From an uncultured Tateyamaria sp. (GTDB taxonomy: Bacteria > Pseudomonadota > Alphaproteobacteria > Rhodobacterales > Rhodobacteraceae), in contig NZ_CANLAG010000002.1 in the NCBI RefSeq assembly GCF_947488715.1, positions 248,001-312,000 on the forward strand: DNA of 64,000 bases, read 5' to 3'. The notes under the pieces are model-generated. The model saw only the letters and a list, made by a program, of their open reading frames with translations, was not told the origin of the DNA and ran no database searches. This document shows, in pieces, positions 38,117-48,422 of this stretch. Position 1 is the first letter of the stretch, and each line of letters starts with the position of its first letter. The position numbers and the translations under genes are program-made.

Positions 38117-39862
38117 TCAGCTGTTTGGATCGACCAGTGACGTGTCGAGTTCCGTCACAACCGTGACGTTTGCGGCCGTCAGCGTGGCTGCGGCACCGGT
38201 CACCGTTGCGATCTGCGCGCCGTTCAGGAACACAAGCGCGTCGGCGCCCGATGCATCGACAACGATCTGTGGGTTTGCACTGGCCTGTGTGTCCACCACG
38301 ACAATGCTGTCATCCGCCGCGCTGTAGTCGGTGATTTGCGCGACACCGGTCGCGTCGGTTTGGCCGAGGATTGCAAAGGTGTCCTCCCCTGCGCCGCCCG
38401 AGGCGATGTCGTTCTGGCCAAAGATCAACAGATCGTCGCCGTTGCCGCCATCCAGCGTGTCACTGCTGCCGCTGTCATCGAAGGGTGTGAACGTGTCACC
38501 GACGCCGGGCACCAAATCATCCAACTCTTCACCATTGCGCACCTGTGTCAGCTGCGACGTGGTCAGTGGATCGGCCAAAAGCTCGCCGCCCATGACGACG
38601 TCGTTGCCTTCACCCCCGGACAGCAGGTCAGCGCCGGTGCCGCCGATCACCGTGTCAGCCTGAAGGCCGCCGTTGACGCGGTCGTCGCCGTCATTGCCGT
38701 CAACCCAGTCAAAGCCCTGGTTGCCGGACAGGGTGTCATCGCCGCCACGGCCCTGAAGGTAGTCGTTGTCGGCGTTGCCTGTGATCACGTCAAAACCGGC
38801 CTGACCCTGAACAATATCCGAGCCGTCACCGCCACTGATCGTGTCGTTGCCTGCGCGGCCTTCGATCACGTCTTCTTCGCCGAGGCCGTTGATGATTTCG
38901 TCAGCCGCTGTGCCAACAATGTTGTCGTCGCTCTCTGTGCCGTCAATCACGGGCGTGGTGGAGGGGTCTTCGGGTTGCAGGATTTCGATGTCGTCTGCGG
39001 TGAGCGTGCCAGCCGCGCCAGTGACGCGGGCCAGAACCTCGCCGTCATAGGACACCAGCGCATCGCCGTCTTCGTCCGCGACGCTGATGGCGTCCTCATC
39101 CACGGTCTCATCCGCGCGGAAGTAGAGCGCGATGGCCTCGCCGTTGGGTTTGTTAAAGTCGGTGATGGTTGCGGGGCCCAGATCGCTGTCGCCATTGTCG
39201 GCGATGATGGCAAAGGCGTCGAGTTCGCGGCCACCTGTCACCTCGTCACCGGCGCCGGCAATCAGCAGGTCCGACCCTTCGCCGCCCAAGAGCTGGTCTG
39301 CGGCGCCGTCGTCGCGCAGCTCGGCGACGGGTGGGGTTCCGTCCACAAAGATGTCGTTGATTGTGCCGCCGTCGCGCAAAACGCCCAGTTCAGCGGTGGA
39401 CAGAGGGTCGGCGTTGAATTCGCCGCCGACAACGACGTCGTCGCCGCTGCGGCCGTTGACGATGTCCTCGCCCATGCCGCCGATCACAACGTCGGAGCCA
39501 ACGCCACCACGCACCACGTCCGAACCGTCGTTGCCGTCAACCCAGTCGTCGCCGTCAAAGCCCTGGAGGGTGTCGTCGTCGCCGCGGCCCTGCATGGCGT
39601 CGTTGCCTATGCCGCCGATTAGCAGGTCGTCACCGTTGAGACCCTGGAGCACGTCGTCGCCAGCGGTGCCGTCGAGCGTGTCGTCACCCAGCAGACCGAT
39701 GATGTCGTCATTGCCATCCGTGCCGGTGATCGCATCCGGGCCGATGGTGCCGATCAGGGTCTTGCCGTTTTCGTCTTCAGCTCCGATCTGGTCATCGAAG
39801 TCCTCGTCCGGTGTCAATGAGCCCGCAAATAAAGCAGGAAAAAGCGATAGCAAAAAAAGCAT
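38117..39862 (-). CDS. RTX calcium-binding repeat protein with internal duplication
   Basis: A 581-residue acidic protein from ATG 39862 with GGGGGGACC upstream. A hydrophobic N-terminus (MLFLLSLFPALFAGS) is followed by two homologous halves, each an array of nonapeptides of GGxGxDxx type (about 40-150 and 305-420), then an ADPLxT segment, a DTFAI-like strand and a closing VTGAAGTLTADD/VTGAAATLTAAN block (about 280-295 and 545-560). RTX repeats fold on calcium outside the cell, usually after type I secretion. No ABC exporter genes are nearby. Function unknown. Confidence 0.85.
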   Translation of the reverse strand: MLFLLSLFPALFAGSLTPDEDFDDQIGAEDENGKTLIGTIGPDAITGTDGNDDIIGLLGDDTLDGTAGDDVLQGLNGDDLLIGGIGNDAMQGRGDDDTLQGFDGDDWVDGNDGSDVVRGGVGSDVVIGGMGEDIVNGRSGDDVVVGGEFNADPLSTAELGVLRDGGTINDIFVDGTPPVAELRDDGAADQLLGGEGSDLLIAGAGDEVTGGRELDAFAIIADNGDSDLGPATITDFNKPNGEAIALYFRADETVDEDAISVADEDGDALVSYDGEVLARVTGAAGTLTADDIEILQPEDPSTTPVIDGTESDDNIVGTAADEIINGLGEEDVIEGRAGNDTISGGDGSDIVQGQAGFDVITGNADNDYLQGRGGDDTLSGNQGFDWVDGNDGDDRVNGGLQADTVIGGTGADLLSGGEGNDVVMGGELLADPLTTSQLTQVRNGEELDDLVPGVGDTFTPFDDSGSSDTLDGGNGDDLLIFGQNDIASGGAGEDTFAILGQTDATGVAQITDYSAADDSIVVVDTQASANPQIVVDASGADALVFLNGAQIATVTGAAATLTAANVTVVTELDTSLVDPNS

Positions 39863-40090
39863 GGTGGTCCCCCCGGATCCAAAACAAACAAAGCAAGCCA
39901 TATTGTCTGCTTGTGCGTCTGCCCCTGTCAAGTTTGCAACCGCTGGATGGTAAAATTATCCCCAAATTATAAGTAGTTACTCGACTTCCGGTTGATTTTC
40001 CCGGATTTGGAAACAGTGGCACCAGCGAGTCGACACAAAAAATGCGCCGCTTTTGCAAGCGACGCATTTCGGGATCGTGATGTGCGCGGA
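39863..40090. other. Gap between RTX gene and gltA
   Basis: AT-richer than its surroundings (for example TTATAAGTAGTTAC near 39965), consistent with a promoter for the RTX gene on the minus strand. It also holds the gltA terminator. Confidence 0.4.
40037..40068 (-). terminator. gltA rho-independent terminator
   Basis: On the minus strand AATGCGTCGCTT-GCAA-AAGCGGCGCATT forms a 12-bp stem with one mismatch followed by a run of T, about 20 bp after the gltA stop. Confidence 0.8.
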
Positions 40091-41386
40091 TCAGCGTTTT
40101 TCGATGTCCACGTAGTCGCGCGCAGTTTCGCCCAGATAAAGCTGGCGCGGGCGGCCGATCTTGTTCTGTGGGTCGCCGATCATTTCCTTCCACTGCGAGA
40201 TCCAGCCCACGGTACGGGACAGGGCAAAGATCGGTGTGAACATGGATGTGGGGAAGCCCATCGCTTCGAGGATGATGCCCGAGTAGAAGTCGACGTTCGG
40301 GAACAGCTTTTTCTCGGCGAAATACGGATCTTCCAGAGCCGCTTTTTCCAGTTCCTTGGCCACTTGCAGGACCGGGTTGTTTTCGACACCAAGCAGTTCC
40401 AGCACTTCGTCAGCGGACTGTTTCATCACGGTCGCGCGCGGGTCGAAATTCTTGTAGACGCGGTGGCCAAAGCCCATCAGGCGGAACGGGTCTTCCTTGT
40501 CCTTGGCGCGGGCGATGAACTCGGGGATGCGGTCAACGGTGCCGATTTCCTTGAGCATCTCGAGGCAAGCCTGGTTTGCACCACCGTGGGCAGGGCCCCA
40601 GAGGCAAGCGATACCAGCGGCGATACAGGCAAACGGGTTGGCACCCGAGGACGAGGCCAGACGCACGGTCGAGGTCGATGCGTTCTGTTCGTGGTCCGCG
40701 TGCAGGGTAAAGATGCGGTCCATGGCGCGGGACAGGATCGGGTTGACCTCGTAATCCTCGGCGGGGACGGCAAAGCACATGCGCAGGAAGTTCGACGCAT
40801 AGTCCAGATCGTTGCGCGGATAGACGAACGGCTGGCCGATCGAGAACTTGTAGGCCCAGGCGGCAATGGTCGGCATTTTGGCGATCAGGCGGATCGAGGC
40901 GACCTCGCGCTGGTGCGCGTCATGGATGTCGGTGCTGTCGTGGTAGAACGCGGACATTGCGCCAACAACGCCGGTCATGATCGCCATTGGGTGCGCATCA
41001 CGGCGGAAACCACGATAGAAGTACACCATTTGCTCGTGCAGCATGGTGTGGTTTGTCACCAGGTTTTCGAACTCTTCGAGCTGTGTGGCGGACGGCAGTT
41101 CACCGTAGAGCAGCAGGTAGCACACCTCGAGGTAGTGAGACTTTTCCGCAAGTTGATCAATGGGATAGCCGCGGTGCAACAGCACGCCTTTGCCACCGTC
41201 GATAAAGGTGATCGTGCTGTCGCAGCTGGCCGTTGATGTGAAGCCGGGGTCATAGGTGAACACCCCCGCCTGGCCATAGAGTTTGCGGATGTCTACGACG
41301 TCGGGGCCCGCGGTTGGCGAATGAATGGGCAGGTCGTATGAATCGTCGCCGATCGTCAGCGTTGCGGATTTGGGTGCGTCAGCCAT
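40091..41386 (-). CDS. gltA: Citrate synthase
   Basis: First step of the TCA cycle; 431 residues, the type II (hexameric, NADH-sensitive class) size. Active-site blocks: [19 protein letters not shown] and [17 protein letters not shown] 41386 has AAAGGAACG upstream and is preferred over the longer frame to 41452. It follows gltX after 105 bp that contain a strong GC hairpin. Confidence 0.97.
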   Translation of the reverse strand: MADAPKSATLTIGDDSYDLPIHSPTAGPDVVDIRKLYGQAGVFTYDPGFTSTASCDSTITFIDGGKGVLLHRGYPIDQLAEKSHYLEVCYLLLYGELPSATQLEEFENLVTNHTMLHEQMVYFYRGFRRDAHPMAIMTGVVGAMSAFYHDSTDIHDAHQREVASIRLIAKMPTIAAWAYKFSIGQPFVYPRNDLDYASNFLRMCFAVPAEDYEVNPILSRAMDRIFTLHADHEQNASTSTVRLASSSGANPFACIAAGIACLWGPAHGGANQACLEMLKEIGTVDRIPEFIARAKDKEDPFRLMGFGHRVYKNFDPRATVMKQSADEVLELLGVENNPVLQVAKELEKAALEDPYFAEKKLFPNVDFYSGIILEAMGFPTSMFTPIFALSRTVGWISQWKEMIGDPQNKIGRPRQLYLGETARDYVDIEKR

Positions 41387-41408
41387 AAGGGTCGTTCCTT
41401 TCGTCGCG

Positions 41409-41426
41409 GGGCGGGCAGGCCCGCCG
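41409..41426. repeat. GC-rich hairpin in the gltX-gltA gap
   Basis: GGCGGGC (41410-41416) and GCCCGCC (41419-41425) form a tight stem with a 2-base loop, about 25 bp upstream of the gltA start. It could attenuate read-through from gltX or protect the gltA mRNA 5' end. Confidence 0.45.
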
Positions 41427-41491
41427 CGGGTCACTGCATGTGCAATGACCACTTCGTTAGACTGCGCACCATGAACGAATTATGAACCCCG

Positions 41492-42892
41492 TCAGGTGGC
41501 AGCATCCTCGAGCCTGGCAAGGGATTCTTTGCGCCCCAGGACCAGCATCATGTCAAAGACAGAAGGCGTTACGGCCCGACCTGCGAGTGCCGCCCTGAGC
41601 GGGCCAGCCAGCTTGCCGAATTTCGTGTCCTGTGCCGCAGCAAAATCGTTCAGGACCGCCTCCAGAGTGTCACGGTCCCAACTAACGGTTTGCAGATGCG
41701 GCGTCAATTGCGCCAGTATACCACGGGATACCGTATCCAGCGCCTTTGATGCTTTTTCATCCGGCGAAATTGGGCGCTCCGTCAGCGCAAAGTGAGCCTT
41801 TTCAAGGAGTTCCGGGAATGTCTTGGCGCGTTCCTTTACGTAGGGCAGCGCCGCCAACAATGCGTCCTGCTGTGAAATTGTGATCTCGGGCAGGGCGGCT
41901 GCGGCCAGAAATGCGATGATTTCGCGCTGCAATGCGGCATCGTCCGCTTGCGCCATGTGCTGCCCGCAGAGGTTTTCCAGCTTTTTGACGTCGAACCGCG
42001 CGGGACTTTTTCCGATGCCGCCCAGATCGAACCAGTCGCGCGCTTGCGCATCGCTAAAGAATTCGTCGTCGCCGTGGCTCCAGCCCAGACGGGCGAGATA
42101 GTTGCGCATGCCCGCCGCAGGATAGCCCATTGCCTGATATTCCTGCGCGCCCAGTGCGCCGTGGCGTTTCGACAATTTCTTGCCATCGGCGCCGTGGATC
42201 AGCGGAATGTGCGCCCAGACCGGCACGTCCCAGCCCATCGCGTTGTAGATCATCATCTGGCGCGCGGCGTTGTTGAGGTGGTCGTCGCCGCGGATCACAT
42301 GGGTGACGCCCATGTCGTGATCATCCACCACCACGGCCAACATGTAGACCGGTGTGCCATCGGCGCGCAGCATGACCATGTCGTCCAATTGGTCGTTGCG
42401 GATGGTCACATCGCCCTGCACCTCGTCACGGATCACGGTCTCGCCGTCTTGTGGCGCCTTGATCCGCACCACGAAAGGGGCGTCGGGGTGCGTGTCTTCA
42501 GGCGCGTCACGCCAGGGCGAGCGGAAGAGGGTGGATTTGCCCTCGGCCCGTGCGGCGTCCCGAAAGGCGGCGATTTCGTCCTGGGTTGCAAAGCACTTGT
42601 AGGCCTTGCCTTCAGACAGCAGTTGGTTGGCCACCTCTGCATGGCGGTCGGCGCGGTCGAACTGGCTGATGACGTCGCCGTCGTGGTCGAGGCCCAGCCA
42701 TGCCATGCCATCGAGGATGGCCTGCGTCGCCTCGGGTGTGGAGCGCGCGCGGTCCGTGTCCTCGATCCGGAGCAGGAAGGTGCCGCTGCGCCCACGGGCA
42801 TAGAGCCAGTTGAACAAGGCCGTGCGTGCGCCCCCGATGTGCAGAAAGCCCGTGGGAGAGGGCGCGAAACGGGTGACGACGGGTTGGGTCAT
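41492..42892 (-). CDS. gltX: Glutamate-tRNA ligase
   Basis: Class I aminoacyl-tRNA synthetase, 466 residues. The HIGH-like motif is in [18 protein letters not shown] (about 12-29) and the KMSKS-like loop is KKLSKRHG (about 240-247). Alphaproteobacteria often have two paralogues; only this one is in the window. Divergent from comEC. Confidence 0.96.
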   Translation of the reverse strand: MTQPVVTRFAPSPTGFLHIGGARTALFNWLYARGRSGTFLLRIEDTDRARSTPEATQAILDGMAWLGLDHDGDVISQFDRADRHAEVANQLLSEGKAYKCFATQDEIAAFRDAARAEGKSTLFRSPWRDAPEDTHPDAPFVVRIKAPQDGETVIRDEVQGDVTIRNDQLDDMVMLRADGTPVYMLAVVVDDHDMGVTHVIRGDDHLNNAARQMMIYNAMGWDVPVWAHIPLIHGADGKKLSKRHGALGAQEYQAMGYPAAGMRNYLARLGWSHGDDEFFSDAQARDWFDLGGIGKSPARFDVKKLENLCGQHMAQADDAALQREIIAFLAAAALPEITISQQDALLAALPYVKERAKTFPELLEKAHFALTERPISPDEKASKALDTVSRGILAQLTPHLQTVSWDRDTLEAVLNDFAAAQDTKFGKLAGPLRAALAGRAVTPSVFDMMLVLGRKESLARLEDAAT

Positions 42893-42973
42893 TGGGGCCT
42901 ATTTACCTTTGCTTAACCACGATGGTTCTAGGATTTCGCCTCCTGATACTCACCAAGGACGACAGGGGCAAGC

Positions 42974-45061
42974 ATGGGCCTTGTGCGCCGCGTTTCAGAG
43001 GTGTTACTGCATCAACGCGGCAACCTGTTTGGATGGTTGCCGGTGGCGATGGCTGTGGGGATTGGCCTGTTCTTTGCCATGCCAGCGGAGCCGCCGGGCG
43101 CGTGGATTGCCGGTGTCGGTGTGGGCGTGTTCGCCTGCGCGGCGCTGGCGTGGCGGTTGGATGAACGGATTTCCCCGGTGTGCGTCTGTACGGCGATGAT
43201 CGCACTGGGGTTTGTACTGGCGGCGGTGCGCGCCCACCATGTGGCGGGGCCGGTGATCGACTGGCGCTATTACGGGCCGGTCGAGGGGCGGATTGTGGGT
43301 ATGGATCGTAGCGGATCTGATGCCATCCGCCTGACACTGGATCACGTCAAACTGGACCGCGTGGCCCCCGAAAACACGCCGCACAGGGTGCGCATATCGC
43401 TGCACGGTGATGCGACGTTGGGTGTGACGCCGGAACCAGGCCTGCGCGTTATGACCACCGGACATCTGAGCGCGCCGGGCGGGCCGGTGGAGCCGGGTGG
43501 TTTCGATTTTCAACGCCACGCGTGGTTTGCCCGGTTGGGTGCAGTTGGATACACACGTGTGCCCCTTGTGGCCATCAGCGCGGCGGAATTTGACCTGCGC
43601 CAAGCCGTGTTCCGCATCCGTATGACGGCATCCGCACGGGTGCGTGCCGTTTTGCCGGGCGACGTGGGTGGCTTTGCCGCGGCGGTCACAACGGGGGATC
43701 GCAGCGGCATTAGTCAGGATGCGTTGCAGGATTTGCGCGCCTCGAACACCGCGCATCTGTTGGCGATTTCGGGCCTGCATATGGGCCTGCTGAGCGGGTT
43801 CGTCTTTGGCCTCTTGCGGTTGATCTTTGCCTTGATCCCGCGTGTGGCGCTGTATTGGCCCGCGCGCAAAATGGCAGCGGCGGGTGCGCTTGCTGCCGCG
43901 TCGGTCTATCTGGCGTTGTCGGGCGGCAACGTCGCGACAGAGCGCGCCTTTGTCATGGTGGCGGTGGCGCTTTGTGCGATCATGATCAACCGCCGCGCGC
44001 TGAGCCTGCGCGCAGTGGCGATTGCGGCGATGATCGTGCTGACCTTGCGGCCCGAGGCGCTGATGGGGCCGGGGTTTCAGATGTCATTTGCAGCGACAAC
44101 GGCCCTGGTCGCGGTCTTTGGCTGGATGCGCGACGCCGAGATCAAGATCGGACCGAAATGGGCGCAGCCCGTGGTGGCGGTGATCATCTCATCCGGCGTT
44201 GCCGGGCTCGCCACAGCGCCCATTGGTGCGGCGCATTTCAACGCAGTGGCGCATTACGGGCTGATTGCGAACCTCGCCAGCGTGCCGTTGATGGGCGCGC
44301 TGGTGATCCCTGCGGCGGTCCTGGCGCTGGTGTTGGCCCCGGTCGGGGCAGAGGCGGTGGGCCTGTGGGCCATGGGGTTGGGATTGCAGTGGATCCTGTG
44401 GGTTGCAGATTTTGTGTCCGGTCTGGATGGCGCACGCGGCTTTGTTGCCGGACCTAACCCTTGGGTTTTGCCAATCATGGCGGTAGGGGCGCTGTTTGTG
44501 ATCCTGTGGCAGGGGCGGGCGCGGTTTGTCGGTGTTGTGCCGATCCTCGTGGCGCTTGGTTTGTGGCAGACGGGCGCGCGACCGGCGGTGCTGATTGCGG
44601 ACACCGGCGGTTTGGTTGGGGTGATGACGGCCGAAGGTCGCGCGCTGAGCAAGGAAAAGGGCGGCGGGTTCGTGGCGCGCAACTGGTTGGAGAATGACGG
44701 CGACGGTGTGGATCAGGCACGGGCGGCCGCCCGTTGGGACACGCGTGCGCACCTTGGGCCGGCGGTCATCCACCTGAGCGGCAAGCGTGCCGCTGCGACC
44801 TTTACCGGATGTGCGGTGGGCGAGGTGGTTGTGGCCAACACCGAACTGCCAGACAGCGATCTTTTGCCCTGTCTGGTGCTGGCGCCCAAGCTGCTGCGTC
44901 GGACCGGCGCGATTGCCATTCGTGATGCAGGGCAGGGGCCGCATCTGGTCACTGCACGTGACATGGCCGGGGACCGGATGTGGTCGCGCTGGTCACGGTT
45001 TCCCGAGCCGGTGCTGTCGCTGCGAGGTGGTGTAGAGAAACTGGCCCGCCAGAACGACTAA
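42974..45061 (+). CDS. comEC: ComEC/Rec2 DNA uptake channel protein
   Basis: A 695-residue polytopic protein expected to carry single-stranded DNA across the inner membrane. It has an N-terminal DUF4131 region and the Competence domain with HLLAISGLHMGLLSG (about 261-275). The C-terminal part (about 540-695) begins IADTGGLVGVM but lacks the HxHxDH metal motif of the metallo-beta-lactamase domain of Bacillus ComEC, as I recall is common in this group. Confidence 0.93.
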   Translation: MGLVRRVSEVLLHQRGNLFGWLPVAMAVGIGLFFAMPAEPPGAWIAGVGVGVFACAALAWRLDERISPVCVCTAMIALGFVLAAVRAHHVAGPVIDWRYYGPVEGRIVGMDRSGSDAIRLTLDHVKLDRVAPENTPHRVRISLHGDATLGVTPEPGLRVMTTGHLSAPGGPVEPGGFDFQRHAWFARLGAVGYTRVPLVAISAAEFDLRQAVFRIRMTASARVRAVLPGDVGGFAAAVTTGDRSGISQDALQDLRASNTAHLLAISGLHMGLLSGFVFGLLRLIFALIPRVALYWPARKMAAAGALAAASVYLALSGGNVATERAFVMVAVALCAIMINRRALSLRAVAIAAMIVLTLRPEALMGPGFQMSFAATTALVAVFGWMRDAEIKIGPKWAQPVVAVIISSGVAGLATAPIGAAHFNAVAHYGLIANLASVPLMGALVIPAAVLALVLAPVGAEAVGLWAMGLGLQWILWVADFVSGLDGARGFVAGPNPWVLPIMAVGALFVILWQGRARFVGVVPILVALGLWQTGARPAVLIADTGGLVGVMTAEGRALSKEKGGGFVARNWLENDGDGVDQARAAARWDTRAHLGPAVIHLSGKRAAATFTGCAVGEVVVANTELPDSDLLPCLVLAPKLLRRTGAIAIRDAGQGPHLVTARDMAGDRMWSRWSRFPEPVLSLRGGVEKLARQND

Positions 45062-45092
45062 GGGCGGACCAACTGGCCCGCCCTCATATTTT
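45061..45092. terminator. Hairpin between convergent comEC and lexA
   Basis: AGGGCGG (45061-45067) pairs with CCGCCCT (45078-45084), followed on the plus strand by CATATTTT. Probable comEC terminator. Confidence 0.6.
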
Positions 45093-45109
45093 GTCATCAT
45101 CAGATTGGA

Positions 45110-45808
45110 TCAATAGGTCCGGATCAGTCCGACCAATTTGCCCTGCACTTTGACGTGGCCCACGGGGAACATGCGGGTCTCATAGGCGGGGTTTGCCGCC
45201 TCAAGTGCAATGGTGTCGCCTTTGCGCATGTAGCGTTTCAGCGTGGCTTCATGATCTTCGACCAGGGCGACAACGATGTCGCCATTGTCCACCGCAGAGG
45301 TTTCGCGGATCACCACGACGTCACCGTCATTGATGCCTGCGTCGATCATCGAGTCGCCTTTGACTTCGAGGGCGTAGTGCTCACCCTGACCGTTGAGCAT
45401 CTGACCCGGCACGGCCACCGAGTGGGACACTTCGGAAATGGCAGAGATCGGCACACCAGCGGCGATGCGGCCCATCACGGGCAGTTCAATCGCGTGCGCG
45501 GTCTCGATCCGCTGAGCGCCCGCGGGTGGTGGTGCGTCGGGGCGGTCGCCGTCAATCACCTTGGGGGTAAATCCACTGGGTGCGCCACCAAGGCTTTCTG
45601 GCAGGCGGACGACCTCAATCGCGCGGGCGCGGTGCGCCAGACGACGGATAAAGCCGCGTTCCTCCAGCGCCGTGATCAGGCGGTGAATGCCCGACTTGGA
45701 CCGCAGGTCCAGCGCCTCTTTCATTTCGTCAAAGCTCGGTGGAACGCCGTCGCGCTGTACGCGCTTGTGAATGAATTCCAGCAAATCGAGCTGCTTCTTT
45801 GTCAACAT
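45110..45808 (-). CDS. lexA: SOS repressor LexA
   Basis: A 232-residue repressor: N-terminal winged helix ([11 protein letters not shown], about 2-65), the self-cleavage site Ala-Gly in GRIAAGVPI (about 113-121) and the catalytic dyad Ser in GDSMID (about 152) and Lys in ATLKRY (about 189). It would repress DNA-damage genes until RecA triggers autocleavage. Autoregulation is shown by the SOS box at 45854-45868. Confidence 0.97.
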   Translation of the reverse strand: MLTKKQLDLLEFIHKRVQRDGVPPSFDEMKEALDLRSKSGIHRLITALEERGFIRRLAHRARAIEVVRLPESLGGAPSGFTPKVIDGDRPDAPPPAGAQRIETAHAIELPVMGRIAAGVPISAISEVSHSVAVPGQMLNGQGEHYALEVKGDSMIDAGINDGDVVVIRETSAVDNGDIVVALVEDHEATLKRYMRKGDTIALEAANPAYETRMFPVGHVKVQGKLVGLIRTY

Positions 45809-45853
45809 GCCCTGTCCTCCATCTGTTGCGCAAAACGCAATTGTCTCGCGTTT

Positions 45854-45868
45854 GTTCTACGGACGTTC
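45854..45868 (-). promoter_or_regulatory. LexA (SOS) box upstream of lexA
   Basis: GTTC-TACGGAC-GTTC is an exact GTTC-N7-GTTC direct repeat, the LexA operator of alphaproteobacteria, 46-60 bp upstream of the lexA start. Confidence 0.88.
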
Positions 45869-45885
45869 CCGTTTTGTGTCAACAG

Positions 45886-47061
45886 TCAGTGCAGGAGGAC
45901 AACGTCGACCGGGTCGCCGGGCGCGGCGGCGGGGTCATTTGGCGCACGTACGATCAGGGCATTGGCACGTGCGAGTACGGACAAGAGGGAGCTGTCTTGC
46001 GCCCCGGCATCGGCAACCAATCCGTCCGCGACGATACCGCGCATATAGTGTTCGCGCGGCCCGTTCGCGGGCAGGGGTGTCGCAAGCGGCATTTGTACGC
46101 GCGGTGCGGCATTGCGGCCCAGCCCCAGCATGGCGTTCAGCATGGGTTGCAGAAAGACGGTGCTACAGACCATGGCCGAGACAGGGTTGCCGGGCAGGCC
46201 CACCATAGGAACGCCATGCAAGCGGCCCGCCATCAGTGGTTTGCCGGGCCGCATCGCAACCTTGTAGAACGATTGATCCATCCCGAGATCTGCGGCCACG
46301 CCGGCGACAAGGTCATGGTCACCGACGGATGCGCCGCCAATAGTCACAATAAGGTCCGCACCGGCGGCGAGGGAAAACACGGTGCGCAGGGACATGTCGG
46401 TGTCGCGGGCGATGGGCAGGATGCGCGGCACGGCCCCGTGGGCCGTCAGAATGGCGGCCAGGCCGTAGGTATTGGATGCGATGATCTGGTCAGGGCCGGG
46501 TGTTTCACCGGGTTGCACCAGTTCATCCCCGGTCGAAATCAATGCGACCACGGGCGCGCGGCGCACAGGCACCTCGGCGATGTTCATCGAGGCGAGCAGG
46601 GCCACGTCACCAGGTGACAGGCGGCGCGGGGCATCAAGGACCGAACCGCGTTCAAAATCGATACCGGCGGGGCGAATGTTGTCCTTGGCATTGGGGGCGT
46701 CGGTGATGGTGATCACATCGCCGGTGCGCGTGACGTCCTCTTGTATCACGACCTTATCGGCGCCTGCGGGGACGGGTGCACCGGTGAAAATGCGCACGGC
46801 CTGACCGGCGCCCACGGTGCCGTCCCATCCATGCCCGGCGGCGGCCTCGCCTATGACTTTGAACTGTGCGTGTTGATCCGCCTCGACCGCTTTGAGCGCA
46901 TATCCATCCATGGACGACGCGGGAAAGGGCGGTTGTGTGCGTTGTGCGGTGACAGGTTCCGCCAGAACACGGCCCGCAGCCGCGCGCAGTGGAACGGTTT
47001 CTATCGGCAACAGGTCCGCGAGGGCAAAGAGGTGGTCGAGCGCGTTGGAAACCGGGATCAT
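45886..47061 (-). CDS. moeA: Molybdopterin molybdenumtransferase MoeA
   Basis: Inserts molybdate into adenylated molybdopterin. The 391-residue protein has the MoeA core with SSMDGYAL (about 53-60), FTGAPVPAG (about 97-105), SGTDELV-like [10 protein letters not shown] and the GLPGNPVSA loop. ATG overlaps the moaC stop (ATGA). With moaC it supplies cofactor that a CoxD/CoxE-assisted hydroxylase would need. Confidence 0.95.
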   Translation of the reverse strand: MIPVSNALDHLFALADLLPIETVPLRAAAGRVLAEPVTAQRTQPPFPASSMDGYALKAVEADQHAQFKVIGEAAAGHGWDGTVGAGQAVRIFTGAPVPAGADKVVIQEDVTRTGDVITITDAPNAKDNIRPAGIDFERGSVLDAPRRLSPGDVALLASMNIAEVPVRRAPVVALISTGDELVQPGETPGPDQIIASNTYGLAAILTAHGAVPRILPIARDTDMSLRTVFSLAAGADLIVTIGGASVGDHDLVAGVAADLGMDQSFYKVAMRPGKPLMAGRLHGVPMVGLPGNPVSAMVCSTVFLQPMLNAMLGLGRNAAPRVQMPLATPLPANGPREHYMRGIVADGLVADAGAQDSSLLSVLARANALIVRAPNDPAAAPGDPVDVVLLH

Positions 47062-47534
47062 TGCGCCTCGTACCGGCCGCTCTTGCCGCCATCCTTGAGG
47101 ACCACGCGGATGCCGCCGATCTCCATCGCCTTGTCCACGGCCTTGGCCATGTCATAGACCGTCAGTGCGCAGGTCGAGGCGGCAGTCAACGCCTCCATCT
47201 CGACCCCGGTCTGGCCAGTGGTCTTGACGGTCGCGGTGATGCGCAGACCGGGCAACGCCGTGTCGGGTTCGAGGTCCACCGACACCTTGGTGATGGGCAG
47301 GGGGTGGCACAGCGGGATCAGATCGGACGTGCGCTTGGCCGCCATGATGCCGGCCAGACGGGCCACGCCGATCACGTCGCCCTTTTTGGCGCGGCCATCC
47401 ATGATGATGTCCAGCGTCTCGGACTGCATCCTGATCCAGCCCTCTGCCACTGCCACGCGGTCGGTGATGTCCTTGTCGGACACATCGACCATATGCGCGG
47501 CTCCGCAGTCGTCAAAATGCGTGAGCGCCATCAC
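47058..47534 (-). CDS. moaC: Cyclic pyranopterin monophosphate synthase MoaC
   Basis: Second enzyme of molybdenum cofactor synthesis. The 158-residue protein has [12 protein letters not shown] (about 69-80), [13 protein letters not shown] and [17 protein letters not shown] (about 112-128). Overlaps trpC and moeA by 4 bp each, so all three are coupled. Confidence 0.96.
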   Translation of the reverse strand: MMALTHFDDCGAAHMVDVSDKDITDRVAVAEGWIRMQSETLDIIMDGRAKKGDVIGVARLAGIMAAKRTSDLIPLCHPLPITKVSVDLEPDTALPGLRITATVKTTGQTGVEMEALTAASTCALTVYDMAKAVDKAMEIGGIRVVLKDGGKSGRYEAQ

Positions 47535-48346
47535 ATGCCCCCGCCAGACACAAGCGGGTTGGCCAGCAGTGACCTTGTGGCGGCGGCCACGTCGTCCTGG
47601 CGCATCAGGCTTTCGCCGATCAGGAAGGTGCGCGCGCCGTACATGGCCATGTCGGCCAGATCCTGCGGCGTGTTCAGCCCGCTTTCGGCAACGATTGTGC
47701 GGTCGGCAGGCACCTGTTTGGACAGGGTGCGGGTGGTGTCGAGCGAGGTCTCAAACGTCTTGAGATTGCGGTTGTTGATGCCCATAAGCGGGCTCTTGAG
47801 CGCGCTGGCGCGGGTCAACTCGTCGGCATCGTGGACTTCGATCAGAACATCCATGCCCCAATGGTGAGCGGCGTCCTCGAGTTCGATAGCCTGCGCGTCG
47901 CTGACTGAGGCCATGATGATCAGGATACAGTCGGCCCCCAGCGCGCGCGCCTCGGCGACCTGATATGTGTCGTACATGAAATCCTTGCGCAGGCACGGCA
48001 GCGCACAGGCACCACGCGCCGCGACAAGGAACTCGTTGGCCCCCTGAAAGCTGGGCGTGTCGGTCAGCACCGACAGGCAGGTCGCGCCGCCCTCTTCGTA
48101 GGCTTGGGCCAATGCGGCCGGATCAAAGTCGGCGCGGATCAACCCCTTGGAGGGGCTGGCCTTTTTGATCTCGGCAATCAGGCCATAGCCTTCGCGGTTG
48201 GCCAGTTGCAGCGCCTGCGCAAAAGGACGCACAGGGCCTGCATCGCGGGCCTCTGCCTCGACCGCTTCGAGCGGTTTGGCGGCCTTGTCGGCGGCAACTT
48301 CTTCGAGTTTGTAGGCCTTGATTTTATCGAGGATCGTATCGGTCAT
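47531..48346 (-). CDS. trpC: Indole-3-glycerol phosphate synthase
   Basis: Tryptophan synthesis; TIM barrel of 271 residues with KKASPSKG (about 60-67), LRKDFMYD (about 119-126), GINNRNL (about 190) and VAESGL. Monofunctional, with no TrpF fusion. 76 bp after trpD. Confidence 0.96.
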   Translation of the reverse strand: MTDTILDKIKAYKLEEVAADKAAKPLEAVEAEARDAGPVRPFAQALQLANREGYGLIAEIKKASPSKGLIRADFDPAALAQAYEEGGATCLSVLTDTPSFQGANEFLVAARGACALPCLRKDFMYDTYQVAEARALGADCILIIMASVSDAQAIELEDAAHHWGMDVLIEVHDADELTRASALKSPLMGINNRNLKTFETSLDTTRTLSKQVPADRTIVAESGLNTPQDLADMAMYGARTFLIGESLMRQDDVAAATRSLLANPLVSGGGM

Positions 48347-48422
48347 GCACTCGTGTCTTTTGCTGGTGTCCGGTCAGAAAAGGCGTGCGCCCTGTGACCG
48401 GACATTTGGAAAGAGGGTGAGA

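Noticed and set aside
38300-39800. CRISPR-like or tandem DNA repeat array
   Set aside because: The periodic sequence is coding for RTX nonapeptides, with codon-level variation rather than identical repeats and spacers.
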